A DNA stretch of 64,000 nucleotides from Ashinkailepas kermadecensis (lineage: Eukaryota; Arthropoda; Thecostraca; Neolepadidae): assembly GCA_034440615.1 (NCBI GenBank), contig JAOTOM010004951.1, positions 77,501 to 141,500 of the forward strand, read 5' to 3'. The translations under genes were made by a program, and so were the position numbers. This document shows positions 47,274-58,748 of the stretch, in pieces. Under the pieces are notes generated by a model that was not told where the DNA came from, ran no database searches, and was given only the letters and a program-made list of their open reading frames with translations. Each line of letters opens with the position of its first letter. Position 1 is the stretch's first letter.

Positions 47274-48765
47274 CTACCATAGGGTTTGGAGAGGGGAGGC
47301 GGCGTCGACGAGGCCCGTGGCTTGGGCTGAGCGGCCTGGTGGCGGGGGGGGGGGCGTCAGAGCAGCCGATGGTGGGTGCCGGGCGCGTGGCCGGCAGCGG
47401 AGCGGCTTGGTGCCGATGGTGTCGCCGACCGTCAGTGGGGCCCGCGTCTGGAGCGGGGCGCGTGACCGTCGACGGGGCGGCCTGGTGTTGGTGGGGGGCC
47501 GGGGGTCGCGAGAGCCCGCTGCGGGAGCGGGACACCTAGCCGGCGGCGGGGGAGCAGGGAAGGAGGGGGAGATGGGAGGTCTCGGGGGGGGTCCGGGTAG
47601 GAGGGAGCGAGGGCCTCGGCTGGTGGACGGCCTCGGCGAGGCGGTCCACCAGCCGCGAGGCGAGTGGCCTCGGGCGGCCGCCTCGGCTGGTGGGCCGCAT
47701 GTCGGGTCCTTGGCGCGACACACCTTGATGAGGTGGCCGTAGCGCTGGCAATATGCGCAGCGGGCCGGGGGCGGGGTCCATGGGCGGAGGCCGATACGCA
47801 GGTACCCGGCCATAACGTGGGTCGGTGGGGCCAGGGCTCTGAACCCCAACTTGAGCGCCGGACCAGGGCGGGGTCGGCCACCGAGGCGGGTGACTTCGCA
47901 CACCCCCTGGGATTGGACCTCAGCGAGGAGCTCTTCCTCCGAGTGCTCCGCGAGCTCCGGGGCGTACGCGGTCACCCACGTCATGTTAAAGGAAACTAAC
48001 CACCTTGCCGAAATTCTGCAATCATACTAATTAGGGGTATTGGCACCTCAAAATGATGAATATGACATTGGTTTTGCGAAATATTATGCCCATACTTCAA
48101 AAAACGGGAATTTGGAAGGTTTTTCTTTTTATCATAGGTCTCTAAAGGTTCGCCTTTAGGTTTAATTAAAGTTTAATTAATTTAATTTAATTAAATTTTT
48201 AATTAAATTTAAATTAAATTTAATTAAAGCCTTTAGGTTTAGTTAGGTTTAAATAGGTTTAATTAAATAAAAGGTTTCATTTCCATTGAAATGCTGTTTG
48301 CTTCCATATGAAGGAATTTTCACAACGCCCACCGAGTCTGTCCATGTCCCAAAACCGATGATAAAAGGCCTTATAACTTCGGCTGGAAGATGTTTTGGAC
48401 CGAACGGAGTACGAGGTAAGTGATTTCTCGACGTGGTCTTCAAAACTGCTATCTCAGTTAAAATCCCATTATAAAGGTGGTTAGTTTCCTTTAAGGCGGT
48501 CGGCCAGTTCCACCGTGATCTCGGCTTCGAGGAAACAGTTAAGATTCAACAGGATGCGGGCCTGGGAGGCATCCTTGACCTGTACGAGCAGGGTCCCTGA
48601 CCTCAGCACTTTGGCTGAGGCCACCTCACGGGTCCACTGATCGATCTCCCTCGCTATGGCGAAGGGAGATGTCCTAGAGAATGCTCCCTCCCTCTTGCTG
48701 AGAAGGAGGAAAGACTCCCATTCGGGTGGGTCCCGGGAGGGGGACAGGCGGGCTCCCCCTAGTGA
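47274..48765 (-). pseudogene. ORF1 (gag-like) of the I-like element, split by a MITE
   Basis: The first part (about 48,757-48,491) contains SPFAIAREIDQW and LRSGTLLVQVKDASQARILL, typical of the ORF1 N-terminal half. The second part (47,985 downward) continues with SQGVCEVTRLGG and a zinc knuckle at 47,718-47,759 (CAYCQRYGHLIKVC, C-X2-C-X4-H-X4-C), then a Pro-rich tail. A poly-G run near 47,345 shifts the frame so that the tail continues in another frame to about 47,017. Removing the MITE and one TTAA leaves the two halves in the same reading frame. Confidence 0.85.
47990..48490. mobile_element. 501-bp MITE, perfect 17-bp TIRs, TTAA duplication
   Basis: Both ends are AGGAAACTAACCACCTT (47,990-48,006, and the reverse complement at 48,474-48,490), identical over 17 bp. 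TTAA at 47,986-47,989 and 48,491-48,494 is the target duplication. The interior has no coding capacity. It includes an AT-only tract at about 48,160-48,270 built from repeated TTTAATTAA motifs. TTAA targeting fits mobilisation by a piggyBac-type transposase, which is not in the window. Insertion is later than that of the host retrotransposon, whose ORF1 it interrupts. Confidence 0.93.
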
Positions 48766-49015
48766 AAAAATCCCATGGGATGGACCCATCAAATTGCATG
48801 GGATTGACCTTGTCAGGATATGAAACATTCCCCATGAGACAATCGTGTGGGAATCCCATGCGGTTCCCTATAGGAATCCACCATGGGATTCTTACAGTCT
48901 CCGATGGATTTTATAGTATTCCCAGGGTGAATTCTCCAAGGATTCCCACTGAGAAATCCCAGTGGGGAAGCCCAGACCCTGATGGGATTTATGGACCAGC
49001 ATAAACCACACTGGT
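48766..49015. repeat. Region rich in a degenerate GGGATTCCCA-type motif
   Basis: Imperfect copies of CCCATGGGATT, GGGAATCCCATG and GGATTCCCA recur on both strands about every 20-40 bp. It lies directly upstream of the retrotransposon ORF1 and may belong to its 5' region or to an older repeat. Confidence 0.5.
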
Positions 49016-49019
49016 CTTT

Positions 49020-50900
49020 CCAGATCATGTTCATGCAAACAGGATGAAACGATGTACGACACGCATATTTTGAAAGGCAAACAATATTTGACGTCTATTT
49101 ATCAAGCGTTTTTGCAAGGTCAGCCAACATGTTGCATCTCAGCCACTCCCGGCGCTCATATACTCCTTACTTTTCAGTTGGCAAGCAAAATAATAGCAAA
49201 AAGTAGGGCTTCAAGTGGGGTAATACATAATGAAGAATAAAGCTAAGCTTCAGAAAAATAAACAATGTTAACCTAGTCTAAGCTGTTGCTTAAAAAAATC
49301 ATTAAAATTAAAAGGGTATTATTACTGCTTAAGATATCTACACAATAAGCTTTGCACACATTTTACCTCCATGAGGCAAACAAAGGGTTCGGTTTGGTTA
49401 GATTAGGCTGGGTTAAACTTTTTTCCTTTAGACCAGACGTAGCATTTCAGGAAAAAATGTACAAACACGTCTCTGTACACGATGAAGATGATGGAACCAT
49501 TCGCTCTTGTGGAAATTTGTCAAAATTTTGATATTCTTCGTGATTTTTTATTCCTTTTTTGAAAAAAAAAAGTTTTTTTTTCATTAAAACGGACATTCTA
49601 TCAACTTGCGTGTTTGCATATTGCAAAGAAAAACAGGAAAATTTGTTTTTTTATATTTGTAATTTATATGGGTTGCCTGGGACTGCCCATGATGAGAGGA
49701 CAGATATCTGGCACACCCCTGCCATTTCCCAAAGCATAATTCATGGATGGCCATTTATGTGTTGTTTGACTTGTTCAACTTACTCTCTACATTTCTTTCC
49801 ATAATGCCCCATCTTAATTCAAGCTTGCTTTTCCTGTTGCCTTGCGATATCTTGGACATCCTCATTTGGTGCTTAATGTATGTTTTTGAATCCTGGATTT
49901 AGAGGAAAATTTATGAGCAAGCCTACTCTGGGAGGATAGTGTCCTTCCTATTTGTAGTATGTGAAACACCCTGTGACTTCCAAGGTATTGCGAACATTAT
50001 GCCAAATAGTAAATCACCACATTGTGAATGTGGCACCATTGAACCTTCATGCTAAAAAATAGGGGATATTTTTATTTTTGGAGAAGACAATGCTCCAGAT
50101 GGCAAAGATCCAGGACCAGTCTGCTTTTGTTTCATCCCTGTACCCATGGTGTTGCGACGCAATTTTGGAAGCTTTATTGTCATGTTACGATTTTAGCAAC
50201 CTGAGCTTGTTCTGGTATCTTTGACATTTCATCTACATTCACTTTTAGCAACTGAAGTGTGTTGTGACACAAATTGGTATCTTCTGTAGGCACACTGATT
50301 TGATATTCTTGGTTGACATATTTCAGTTATTCTTCCCAGTGTGCCAATACAATTTTGAACCTTTGTTGTCATGCTGCAACTTTGCATCATTACTAAGCTT
50401 GCTAATGCATTGCTTTTATGTGCATCTATGTAATATTTATTGTCACCAATAAATAAATGACTCAGGAAAATCAATGCTTGCATTCCAAAGAGTAATTTGG
50501 TAGTGATCTGCATCTTCAGTGGCGGTACTGTGCGCTGGAATGTAAGCATAAATAGGTAAATGCACTTGATAGGGTGGCATGTGATAGGTAGCAAAACTGG
50601 CATTTGAAATCAAGAGAGGGTATCCGATTGGCACATTTTTGCACCTCTGCCCCTTACACTCCCTCCTTTCGTTGGCTGTGCGACCTCGTCCGGCAGCCCC
50701 TGGGAACCAGAACATGCTTTATTACTGACCGGGTTGCGGCACACTCACGCCGTTAGTACTGGACTGTGTATCAGTGGCTACCCGACACTGGCTGTCCGAG
50801 CTGCTTGAGCTGTGAACACATTTTAAATTTGTTAAGCGCCACACTGCAGTCGAAGACACAGCGGGCCCTGCCGGACTCCAACTACAATGTCACGAGCTCA
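49020..50900. other. AT-rich gene-free stretch
   Basis: Long AT-rich sequence with poly-A/T runs (for example 49,561-49,583). No exon or transposon coding region is recognised. Confidence 0.45.
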
Positions 50901-50914
50901 TCGGCATAAACTCG

Positions 50915-51714
50915 TCAGTGACAGCGTGCATAATTTCTCCCCGATCTCCCACCAGCTTCGGCTCGCCCCCAACCTACAATCACATTGACCAGACGATCCA
51001 CCATGACCGGCATGAATACACTACCCGCTAACTGTATCCGAATCGATCCGGATAATTTTTTAAAACTCCAATAGACCTCCGCGGAAGTGGACGGGGAGTA
51101 CACGGTGGTTCCAAATCCGGAACCACCGACACCTTTGGCAGGAATTCCACCTTGCGTTGCGACACAAGGAATGGTGGGGTCATCGAAACCAGATGGCTGG
51201 CGCGGCTTCAGCCTGTTGTGATGTACCAACAACGTTTTCCCGTCGTCCAGTCTAACCCTGTAATTAAACCCTCCCTGCTTAGCTATAACAGTCGCAGGTT
51301 TCCACGGCCGTATGAATTTATAGCACTCACCTCGCTTCACTACGTTGCGATACAACATTACCTGGGTCCCAAAAATAAGTTCAAATAGACCACATCGCTG
51401 TCACTGTCGGGATATGCCTATCGCACTAACTTCTTGAACCTGATCACAAATACCTCGAGAAGCTCACTAGGCTCGAAACGTAATCGCTTCAGTTGAGTGT
51501 GCGCGTCCAGCGCACATGGCCGCTCGAACAGTTCTCGCAGCTTAGCGACAGCCAGGCCCCAAGTAGACAGTTTTTCTGCCGGGAGCGAATCATACGCGTC
51601 CCGTGCCACCCCGGACAAGCACAGGGGAAAAACGAGTCCTGATGCCATGATCGAATTTTTGTTGGCTGGTGAAAAATCGTACTGGGCCCAAAAAATTCCC
51701 GGCTGGGCGCGCAA
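50915..51714 (-). mobile_element. Gypsy-like LTR retrotransposon remnant, internally deleted
   Basis: On minus, 51,660-51,418 encodes a gag-like segment (CLSGVARDAYDSLPAEKLST, then AVAKLRELFERP and LRFEPSELLEVFVIRFKKLV). Only about 50 bp later, 51,358-51,150 encodes the tail of an integrase (VMLYRNVVKRGECYKFIRPW, then NYRVRLDDGKTLLVHHNRLK). Protease, reverse transcriptase, RNase H and the integrase core are absent, so most of pol is deleted. The gag side merges into the degenerate repeat at 51.7-52.3 kb. No LTRs were recognised. Confidence 0.75.
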
Positions 51715-52340
51715 ACATTCCAGTCAGAGCCTCTAATCCAAACAGTGGACACCGAAAACTCGGGCCGGGGCCAAAAATAATCGCATCGGTGCTCCCAAAA
51801 TCGCGCTTGGACACCCAAACCAGCATTGGCGCCCCCAAAATTGTCATCGAAGGCCCAAAATAAACGGCAAGGCTCCAAAAAATATCACTGATGCCCGAAA
51901 ATCGCGCTGGGCCCTCGAGAATCGCGCTGGAGTCATAAAATCCTCGTCGTGGCACCAGCTAAATTCGTGGAATCCAGAGAACTCGTGCCGCGGCAAAAAA
52001 AGCGCGCCGGGCTCCTAAAAAACGCGTTAGGTGTTGAAAAATAACTGATGTCCTGACCCCAAATATTCGTGTCGAGGTTCCCAGATAAATACAGTGGGGC
52101 TCGATAAATCGTGATGGGGCCCAAAAAATCCACTCGGGGTCCCAAGTAAAGACGGCGGGACCCAGAAAACCAGCTCCGGAGCATAAAATCGGACCGGCGG
52201 GCCCCAAATCGCGCTAGGGCCCTAAGGTTCGCGTCGAAAATCGCACGAAATCGCGAAGGAGAAGAAATCACGCTTGGATCACAACATTTCCGTCGTGGTC
52301 CCAGCTAAATACAGCTGGGCCCCGATAACTATCGGGGCCC
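51670..52340. repeat. Degenerate tandem repeat of about 30 bp
   Basis: Successive phrases of the type GGGCCC-AAAAAATCGCGCT recur every 27-32 bp with heavy divergence (for example 51,780, 51,895, 52,115, 52,205). It behaves like an old minisatellite and overlaps the gag end of the Gypsy-like remnant. Confidence 0.65.
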
Positions 52341-53661
52341 AGAAAATCGCTTCGAGCTGCCAACATTCCTGGATCCTCTTGTTGGCAATGCCAATAATTA
52401 TACGAAGCCTCCACCCACTGGTGGATCCATGGGAGACCCACAGGGTGATGCCCTCATCCTAGGAAGCGATTTTTGCCGAAAATATGCACTGAAATGATTT
52501 ATTTCGAAGTACAAGATGACAAAAATAGGACATGGATATTTTCTGAACATACCCAGTGACTGTTAGCTGTTCAATTCCGATGAGTTTGTCAAAATTGGGG
52601 AATCTTTTTTCTTTGCTACCCCAAACCAGGTTTTTGGATCCGCCATTGACTCCACCCACCAGCTATGTTCCTCCACCTCCCTTACCTTTCTCTCGCAAAG
52701 CCTCTAGAAGTATGCGAAGATTTCTACGGATAACATAGGAGTAAAAAATTTCCATTGACCAATAATTAAAATGTTTATCTCGGAATGTGATAGTTTTGGC
52801 ACGTTTCCTGTAACACTACGCAGGATTTTAACCTTTTGGTGACGTCAGATGGGTAGCTAAATTGAGGAGCAGGTATCAGGCTGAAACACCTTCACACAGA
52901 GGCGACAATTCGGCGATCTTGATTTGTGTACACATTTCTACTATTCAGTCGTTTTCGAGGTGTGGGGTCGTCCGCGGTGCTCGCGGTGGTGGATTGCTAC
53001 CAGCATCGAAGTGAATCGAGTGCAGGTGTAGTGCATCAAGTTCTTAAGGTTGCCAAAGTGATTAGCCACTGAGGCATAGTATCGTACATATCGCGGTGTC
53101 ACCATCAAGTGAACATTCGGCGACTTGGTGCTGGTCTAGGTTACCACCTAGGTACCTACCTACTCTAGTCTGATATCAATCTGGGTTGGGGGCAGAATGG
53201 TGACCTTATCTGCCTAGGTGTTCCAGCTGCAAACCCAGACACCTAGAAGTCTTCATAGCGATGGTGGCAGCATGACCTACTAAGTTGAAGTGCCCTGAAC
53301 GCTACATTGCTAAATAGCATTGGCCTTCAAGCCTGTAGGTAACTTTTAACAAGATCAAGATAGGTAGTACCTGCCTAATGTTACCTGGCCAAGAGGCAAT
53401 GCTAAATTGAAGTGCAATGCTAGTGTTGGCAAAGTTGCAGGTGCAGTACCTGAAGCACTAATTTCAGTTTGTCCTTATTGCTCATCTGAGCGTGCTTGCT
53501 TCAGGAATTACAAGTGTCATTCTAGGTGCCCACCTGGCTTCCACAGGCTGAAGTATCTAACAACCTACCAACCTAGAACCTGGAAGGCCAGCTGCCTTCT
53601 ATGTGAAACTTGATTTGCTGTTATAAGCATAGGTTTAACAGCTACATTTAATTGGGTTGCA
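52341..53661 (+). other. Upstream region of the GalNAc-transferase gene
   Basis: AT-rich sequence leading to the start codon at 53,662. It may include promoter and 5' UTR, but no signal is decisive. From about 53,130 to 53,590 the phrase CCTAGGT or ACCTACC recurs. The short frame at 53,407-53,613 is not recognised. Confidence 0.35.
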
Positions 53662-54103
53662 ATGTATGGTTTTCTCACATCAAGAAGAAAACGAGCAATA
53701 TTCTACAAAACATTTGGTGTTGTAATCCTAGTGTCATGTATTATTCTCTGGACAAGGAAGAGCTCACTGAAAAGCAAGGCTGACACACAAACAATTATAC
53801 CAAATGAACCATCATCATTGGACCTGGGGACTGGAAGTGGAGGTATCAGAAATGGCTTAAACAGAATGGAAAGGTCACAAGACATTGAGCACAATATCAA
53901 TAGCATGGATATAAAAAATGAACCTCTCCCTGTAAAGAGCTTTTCAAACTATGATATCTTGGATCAACCTTCACAATTTGGTGGTAAAAATAAGGCTGCA
54001 TATCTATTAGATGATCAAAGAAATGCTTTTGGAATATCTCAAATCAAGGGACTTCAACAGTATGACAATGGAATTGACATGGACCTGAAGAAGATTATCC
54101 CAG
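53662..54103 (+). CDS. Polypeptide GalNAc-transferase, exon 1 (membrane anchor and stem)
   Basis: The frame starts MYGFLTSRRKRAIFYK with a basic cytoplasmic tail, then a hydrophobic segment at about residues 17-31 (TFGVVILVSCIIL), as in type II Golgi glycosyltransferases. The rest is a polar, low-complexity stem. The donor ATCCCAG|GTGAGT lies at 54,103/54,104 and leaves one base of a Gly codon, completed by the exon at 54,579. Coding sequence is AT-rich, unlike the third exon. The enzyme class transfers GalNAc to Ser/Thr in the Golgi (mucin-type O-glycosylation). This exon alone would not identify the family; the identification comes from the third exon. Confidence 0.78.
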
Positions 54104-54578
54104 GTGAGTGTTTTGCTATCTTTGAGCAGGTCAAGCATACTTTACCATTATTCTGTGTTACAATGTTAATAGGTACCTTGCTATTTAATCAAAGAAACTT
54201 CATAGTCTTGGCTTGATTTCACCAATTGAGTCTAGTGACTTGCTCTCATCACTCATAAATAGACAAGAGGGGCTTTGGTCAGGTCAGATGAGGGTGGATT
54301 TATCTTGTGACAGGAATGCTTGGATGAGTTTACTGACAATCACCCACCTAACCTGGTGCAATCCCAAATAACAAATAAACAACACATAGTTTGAGGTATG
54401 CATCACACATATTTATCTGATGCTGCCTTGTTAAGTCAACTGGTTTCTGAATCTTGCCATTATGTTATGAATTGTAGGATATATTGTGTCTGTATATCTC
54501 ATGTATTTGTGTATTTAGTTTTTCCTTGCTAGACTGCATCTTACTTGTGAGCCATGCTGTTATCTTTTGTTACCACAG

Positions 54579-54723
54579 GCCTTGGTCAGGGAGGTGAGCC
54601 AGCACAATTGACTGAATCAGAACAAGCTCTTGCTGAAACAGTGATGAAAAAGGAAGCATTCAACATGCTTCTCAGTGACAAGATATCTCCCAACCGGACT
54701 GTTCCTGATGCACGAAGCAAGCT
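54579..54723 (+). CDS. Polypeptide GalNAc-transferase, exon 2
   Basis: The acceptor TTACCACAG ends at 54,578 and the donor AAGCT|GTGAGT lies at 54,723/54,724. GC joins the G from exon 1 to give Gly. It encodes the segment before the catalytic domain, ending in FNMLLSDKISPNRTVPDARS, the pattern (SDxIxxxRxxPDxR) that precedes the first catalytic motif in GT27 enzymes. It ends two bases into a codon, matching the single base supplied by the exon at 58,749. Confidence 0.85.
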
Positions 54724-55742
54724 GTGAGTGCTGAATAATGCTTTTCTTTATCAATATACCTATGTTGTTGATTCTGAATTGTTGCTTGTTATTTATTGAT
54801 TGAAAGAGTCACATTATTGATAGATGCATAGCAAACAACATTTTGAGAATGTTTGAGGCATTCAAACTGCAAATGGTACTGCACTCACAATTTAATTTGT
54901 TCTGTATAGTGATGAAGAAATCTGCATTGCAGCAAACTATAGCTTTGTCCATCTATGAAACCTTGCCAATAATTAGTATGTTTCATCACTGTATGACCTA
55001 AGCAGTCGATGCACCCCTAAGCCCAAATAACCAACCCAAAGTATGTTTCATCAAGACTTGCAACTATCAAACAGTGACATGGCTGTTGCCAAGCTATTAA
55101 AAAAGAACAATTCTTGCTAGCCAGGGTGCAATCTGAATGAGTCCATTCCAAGGCAAAATATTTCATCTGGTGGCCAGGGCAACTGCTTTTGAAACCATAA
55201 TAGTTTTTGCATCATGTTCTATTCTAATTTCTTCAGTTTTAATCAGATGTTCTCTGTTAGTTTCAACATTTTCCAACTTCATCCAAATATTGTTCTTGAA
55301 TTGTTCTTAATCTTTGTTCAAAGGACCACATTTGTGGTATTTCCTCCAGCAGATAACTGTCAGCAGTGTTCCATGTTGTAAGACAACATTTCAAGGTCTA
55401 GTTTCTGCACTTACAGCTAGATCTGTTCTTTTCACTTGAAGATTTACCAACTGCATCACAATATTTCTTCTGAATTACCTTCAATCGTTGTTCATAGAAA
55501 GGGGCTTATGGCGGCATATTGCGATTGGGCAGCTCGCCTTATGCCTGTGATTGGGCAGCTCGCCCTGTGATTGGGGAACTGTGATTGGGCAGCTCGCCAT
55601 ATACCTCGCACCGCAGCTGGCACTTGTCATTCGTCGGTGATGGCAAATAGGTGAAATGCTTGATTTGTGTCGTGTAGTCTGGAGTCCAGTCCCAGAAAGG
55701 GATGACACTTTTTATTTCCGTCATGCCATTCGAGGAATGGTG

Positions 55743-55870
55743 GTGGTATTGGTTTTACGACACTTCGACCGTTGAGTCATGTGGCGTCGCCAATCTCTCC
55801 GCCGATTGGTAGTGGGCGAAAAGTAGCGACAGGTGAGACTCGAACCCGATTGTGAGACGGGCAACTTACA
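55743..55870 (-). mobile_element. tRNA-derived SINE copy
   Basis: On minus, the tRNA-like head with box B (GGTTCGAGTCTCACC, about 55,830-55,845) is followed by TGTCGCTACTTTTCGCCCAC, AGAGATTGGCGACGCCA, GACTCAACGGTCGAAGTGTC and GTAAAACCAATACCA. It aligns with the copy at 58,935-59,092 over nearly its whole length. Confidence 0.8.
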
Positions 55871-56760
55871 ATTCGAGGAATGTATTTGCCCAGCAGCTCT
55901 GTGGGCGTCTTGTACCGGTTATGAATTAGGATGAAGCCCGAGCGAATCTACAACCGTGTGTATGCGACAACAGTTTATCTGACCAACCGGCCCGGCCTGA
56001 CAGGCGCCTATTTGACCGGCCTGACAGGCGCGTGGTGTGCTTCCGTAACCATACGTTACCTTATGCATTCTTGTGTCATTTCCGATCAGTGTACTGGGCA
56101 GTAATTCGTTTCGGCTGTTTTACGTGGCCGGGACGCGCAGCCAGTGGAAATATCACCCAGGAGAGAATCCACAGCGATCCACGCGAACCTCATTAAGCCA
56201 GCGGGCTCGATAGCCGTTCCGAGTTTCCTCCACGTTATCGTCATGTCACCACGTCCACGCAAGTTGGTTGCGTGCGAGGAAAACGAACGCTTCGTTACAT
56301 TCTATTCGAGTTAGGTGAGGAATAAGTTGTTAATCCACATGTGTACCACCGCAACCGCTTTAGGGAAATCCGATAGCTGTCGTGGCCCGTTCTGATGTAC
56401 ACGATATGTGAATCTACACGTGAATTTTCCTCAATAGAAATGATAGGTCAATTCCGTAGCTATTTATGGAGGGACAGAGATGATTCTCAGTGGCGCACAT
56501 GTTTTCCAGTGTCAACTGTTGCCCTGTCGAGAGCCGGACAGCTGCCATGTGTTTGTTCTGGTGTGTGGTGTGTGCGATGTTTGTCTGCTCTAGTGTTTTC
56601 TCGTCATCATAACTCCAACGAGCTATGTTTAATACAACGAAGAATGGCTCTTAGATGCTCCTGGGTTTTAGACATTGCGTGTAAAGAAAATATACGACCT
56701 TCAATATACCAGGAGGTGCTGAGTTGACATCAAAAGTATCGGTAAAGATTATACTTTATT

Positions 56761-56795
56761 ACTCAACGTTTCGGCCAGGGGCCATCGTCAGGAGT
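56761..56795 (-). ncRNA. Hammerhead ribozyme-like motif (Penelope-type, tentative)
   Basis: On minus, the order is ACTC, CTGACGA, a GGCC-CCT-GGCC hairpin, GAAA, CGTT, GAGT. CUGANGA and GAAA are the invariant core of hammerhead ribozymes. ACTC and GAGT pair as stem I, and GGCC pairs with GGCC as stem II. A one-base bulge (T) between CTGACGA and stem II and a minimal stem III are non-ideal. Such motifs with a minimal stem III are known from Penelope-like retroelements. No Penelope coding sequence was recognised beside it. Confidence 0.42.
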
Positions 56796-58748
56796 GAACT
56801 CAGGAGTTTCCGGCAATATTATCTGACACTGACAGTGAGGGGCAATGTTTGAGGGCTGTGATCACGAGAACAACATATGCTCCCCTTACAAAAACTTCCG
56901 GATCTGAAGAAACTTGGAATGCGTTCTTAAGTATCTCGTTTGCGAGAACCTTCGCTTCTCTTTGTCCCCATTTTCAATATATTTGCAGTCACATAATTTT
57001 CGGTTGAGAAGCTTTTCTAGTTATCGAATAGTGCAAATATGACCGTGAGTTGTGTGGGCATATAAGGGGAGCGATGAAGAGGGTTGTCGCCCTCTTCACC
57101 GCCCCACCCTTTACTCCTGGCTCTGTCACTGATGACGTTGTAAAAAAGCACCAGAGGCGTGAAAGGGACCACGTACTGGTCCCCTCTTAGAAAAGTTGCA
57201 GCCCATTAGTCCCCCTGGCTGCACCATCGACTATCATCAATTGTAGCAGGTAATAATGCTGCTCTGTTTTACTGTGCACGTCCTTTGTTACTTTCAATGC
57301 CTGTCAGCCCGCGCATTTCCTTCGCTATGAGAACTCCATTCCACGTGTTACACGTAACAAAGTAGGTGTCCGACACCAGACGTCTGTATTGAGTACAGCT
57401 GAAGTGCAGTGCAGCGGTCTAAGTCGACACCTTGGCCTTGGGATGTTCACGAACTCGTGAGGTGGAATTGTGAAGATGGACAGTTTTTTTTTCTGCGTAA
57501 GGTAGCATGAAATACACCGTTATTACAACAACAAAAAAAGCTGGCCGAGGAACAACGGAGCAGAGAGCCTTCCTTCAGCCACCGGAAATAAAACCGTCCT
57601 GGGCGACCGGGCCCGCGCGACCAAACTGCTTTTGAGTGACGTTCAACTTTGCAACGATTTATGCTAGAACCACAGAACATGCTGGGATGTATGGTTTTTT
57701 TCCTCTCACCGTTGTGTATTTCAGTTACCGATGTTCTGGCCCGTCTATCCCTCCCCTGCACCACGGTGTATGAGCTTGTCATATATTCAGGCTTCGAGAC
57801 ATTTGCGTCCAGTCGATCTGCTTTAAGCACTTTACACATTGTGCCTGATAACAGAACGCTGTACTCGAATGTGTAAATTATTGCAGAATTTACGTCGGGC
57901 TGCGAAATGTCGCAACACGAACTGAATGTGCCAAGTAGCAGTTCAAGATACTTCCAAATTTGACAAAGATGCAGATTCCTGAGCCTCGCTCGTGGTACTC
58001 CCTCTAATGTCTCCTACTTGTCTACGTTAGTTATTATAATGGGGATGATTATCCTGAACTCCGTGAGCTTTAGGAGCCGAGCTTCAACTAGTATGTGCAA
58101 TCATGAACATTTCAGTGGCATCTGCAAACGCCATGTCACTGAGCGGTAACATTCGCCTGTGTATTTACCCAAGCACTCTTGCCCTCCGCGCCAAATTGTG
58201 TTGTTGGGCGCCACCTTTGTTTGCCGGTCGTCCTCGCTTTACTGTCGCGGAGTATTCATGATAACCAAGGCATGCTATCTGAGGCATGCTATCTGAATAA
58301 GCAATTGTCTCCGTTTTTGTGTTGTTGCCAGTTCTGCCCCTTCTCCAGCTTTAAAACGGGTAGTGTTGGGACGTACTCTCTGGTTTCATGTTATATTTTC
58401 TAAGTGTACGCAATTGGATTTCGTTTCGTATGGAATGCCATTCTTTTAAGGAGCAAAAACACCATCCCGTCGCACCAATGCCAAGGCGCACACCGGGAAT
58501 TCTCAGACGACTTTGGGAGGTTCCACTGGTGGAGCAAGGGCTTCTTAAAGTTGTGTAATTTGCTGTTCGCCGATCGAGACACCTCACGTGATTCGGCCAG
58601 TGATAATTCTGACTTGTTTTCCAACGCAAATGGCGCACGTTTTCCTGACAGCTCCTGCGTCTCGTTTTGCCACCGTGTGCGGTTGCTCGATGTCGTCGCT
58701 CGTCGTGCGGCCCAAGTCGCCGCCGTCAACGGTGTGCCATCTGCGCAG

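Larger units (their letters stand above)
42715..48765 (-). mobile_element. I-like non-LTR retrotransposon, near full length, inactive
   Basis: Order on the minus strand: gag-like ORF1 with a CCHC knuckle, then ORF2 remnants with an apurinic-type endonuclease, reverse transcriptase, RNase H and a C-terminal CCHC-like motif, then a 3' UTR shared with the copy at 39.9 kb and a short poly(A) (T-run near 42,715). Presence of RNase H downstream of RT fits the I superfamily. ORF2 is broken by several frameshifts and stops, and ORF1 is interrupted by a MITE. The 5' boundary (about 48,760) is inferred from the loss of gag similarity, and no target duplication was found. Confidence 0.85.
54724..58748. 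other. Intron 2 of the GalNAc-transferase gene
   Basis: About 4 kb. It starts AT-rich, then changes abruptly near 55,480-55,500 to GC-moderate repeat DNA. It contains a GTGATTGGGCAGCTCGCC repeat (55,520-55,605, about 3 copies), a SINE (55.74-55.87 kb), a short ACCGGCCTGACAGGCGC direct repeat (about 55,985-56,035) and a hammerhead-like motif (56.76-56.80 kb). Confidence 0.65.

Noticed and set aside
47017..47900. Plus-strand Arg/Gly-rich frames opposite the retrotransposon ORF1
   Set aside because: Shadows of the GC-rich Pro-rich ORF1 tail. The zinc knuckle and gag pattern are on the minus strand.
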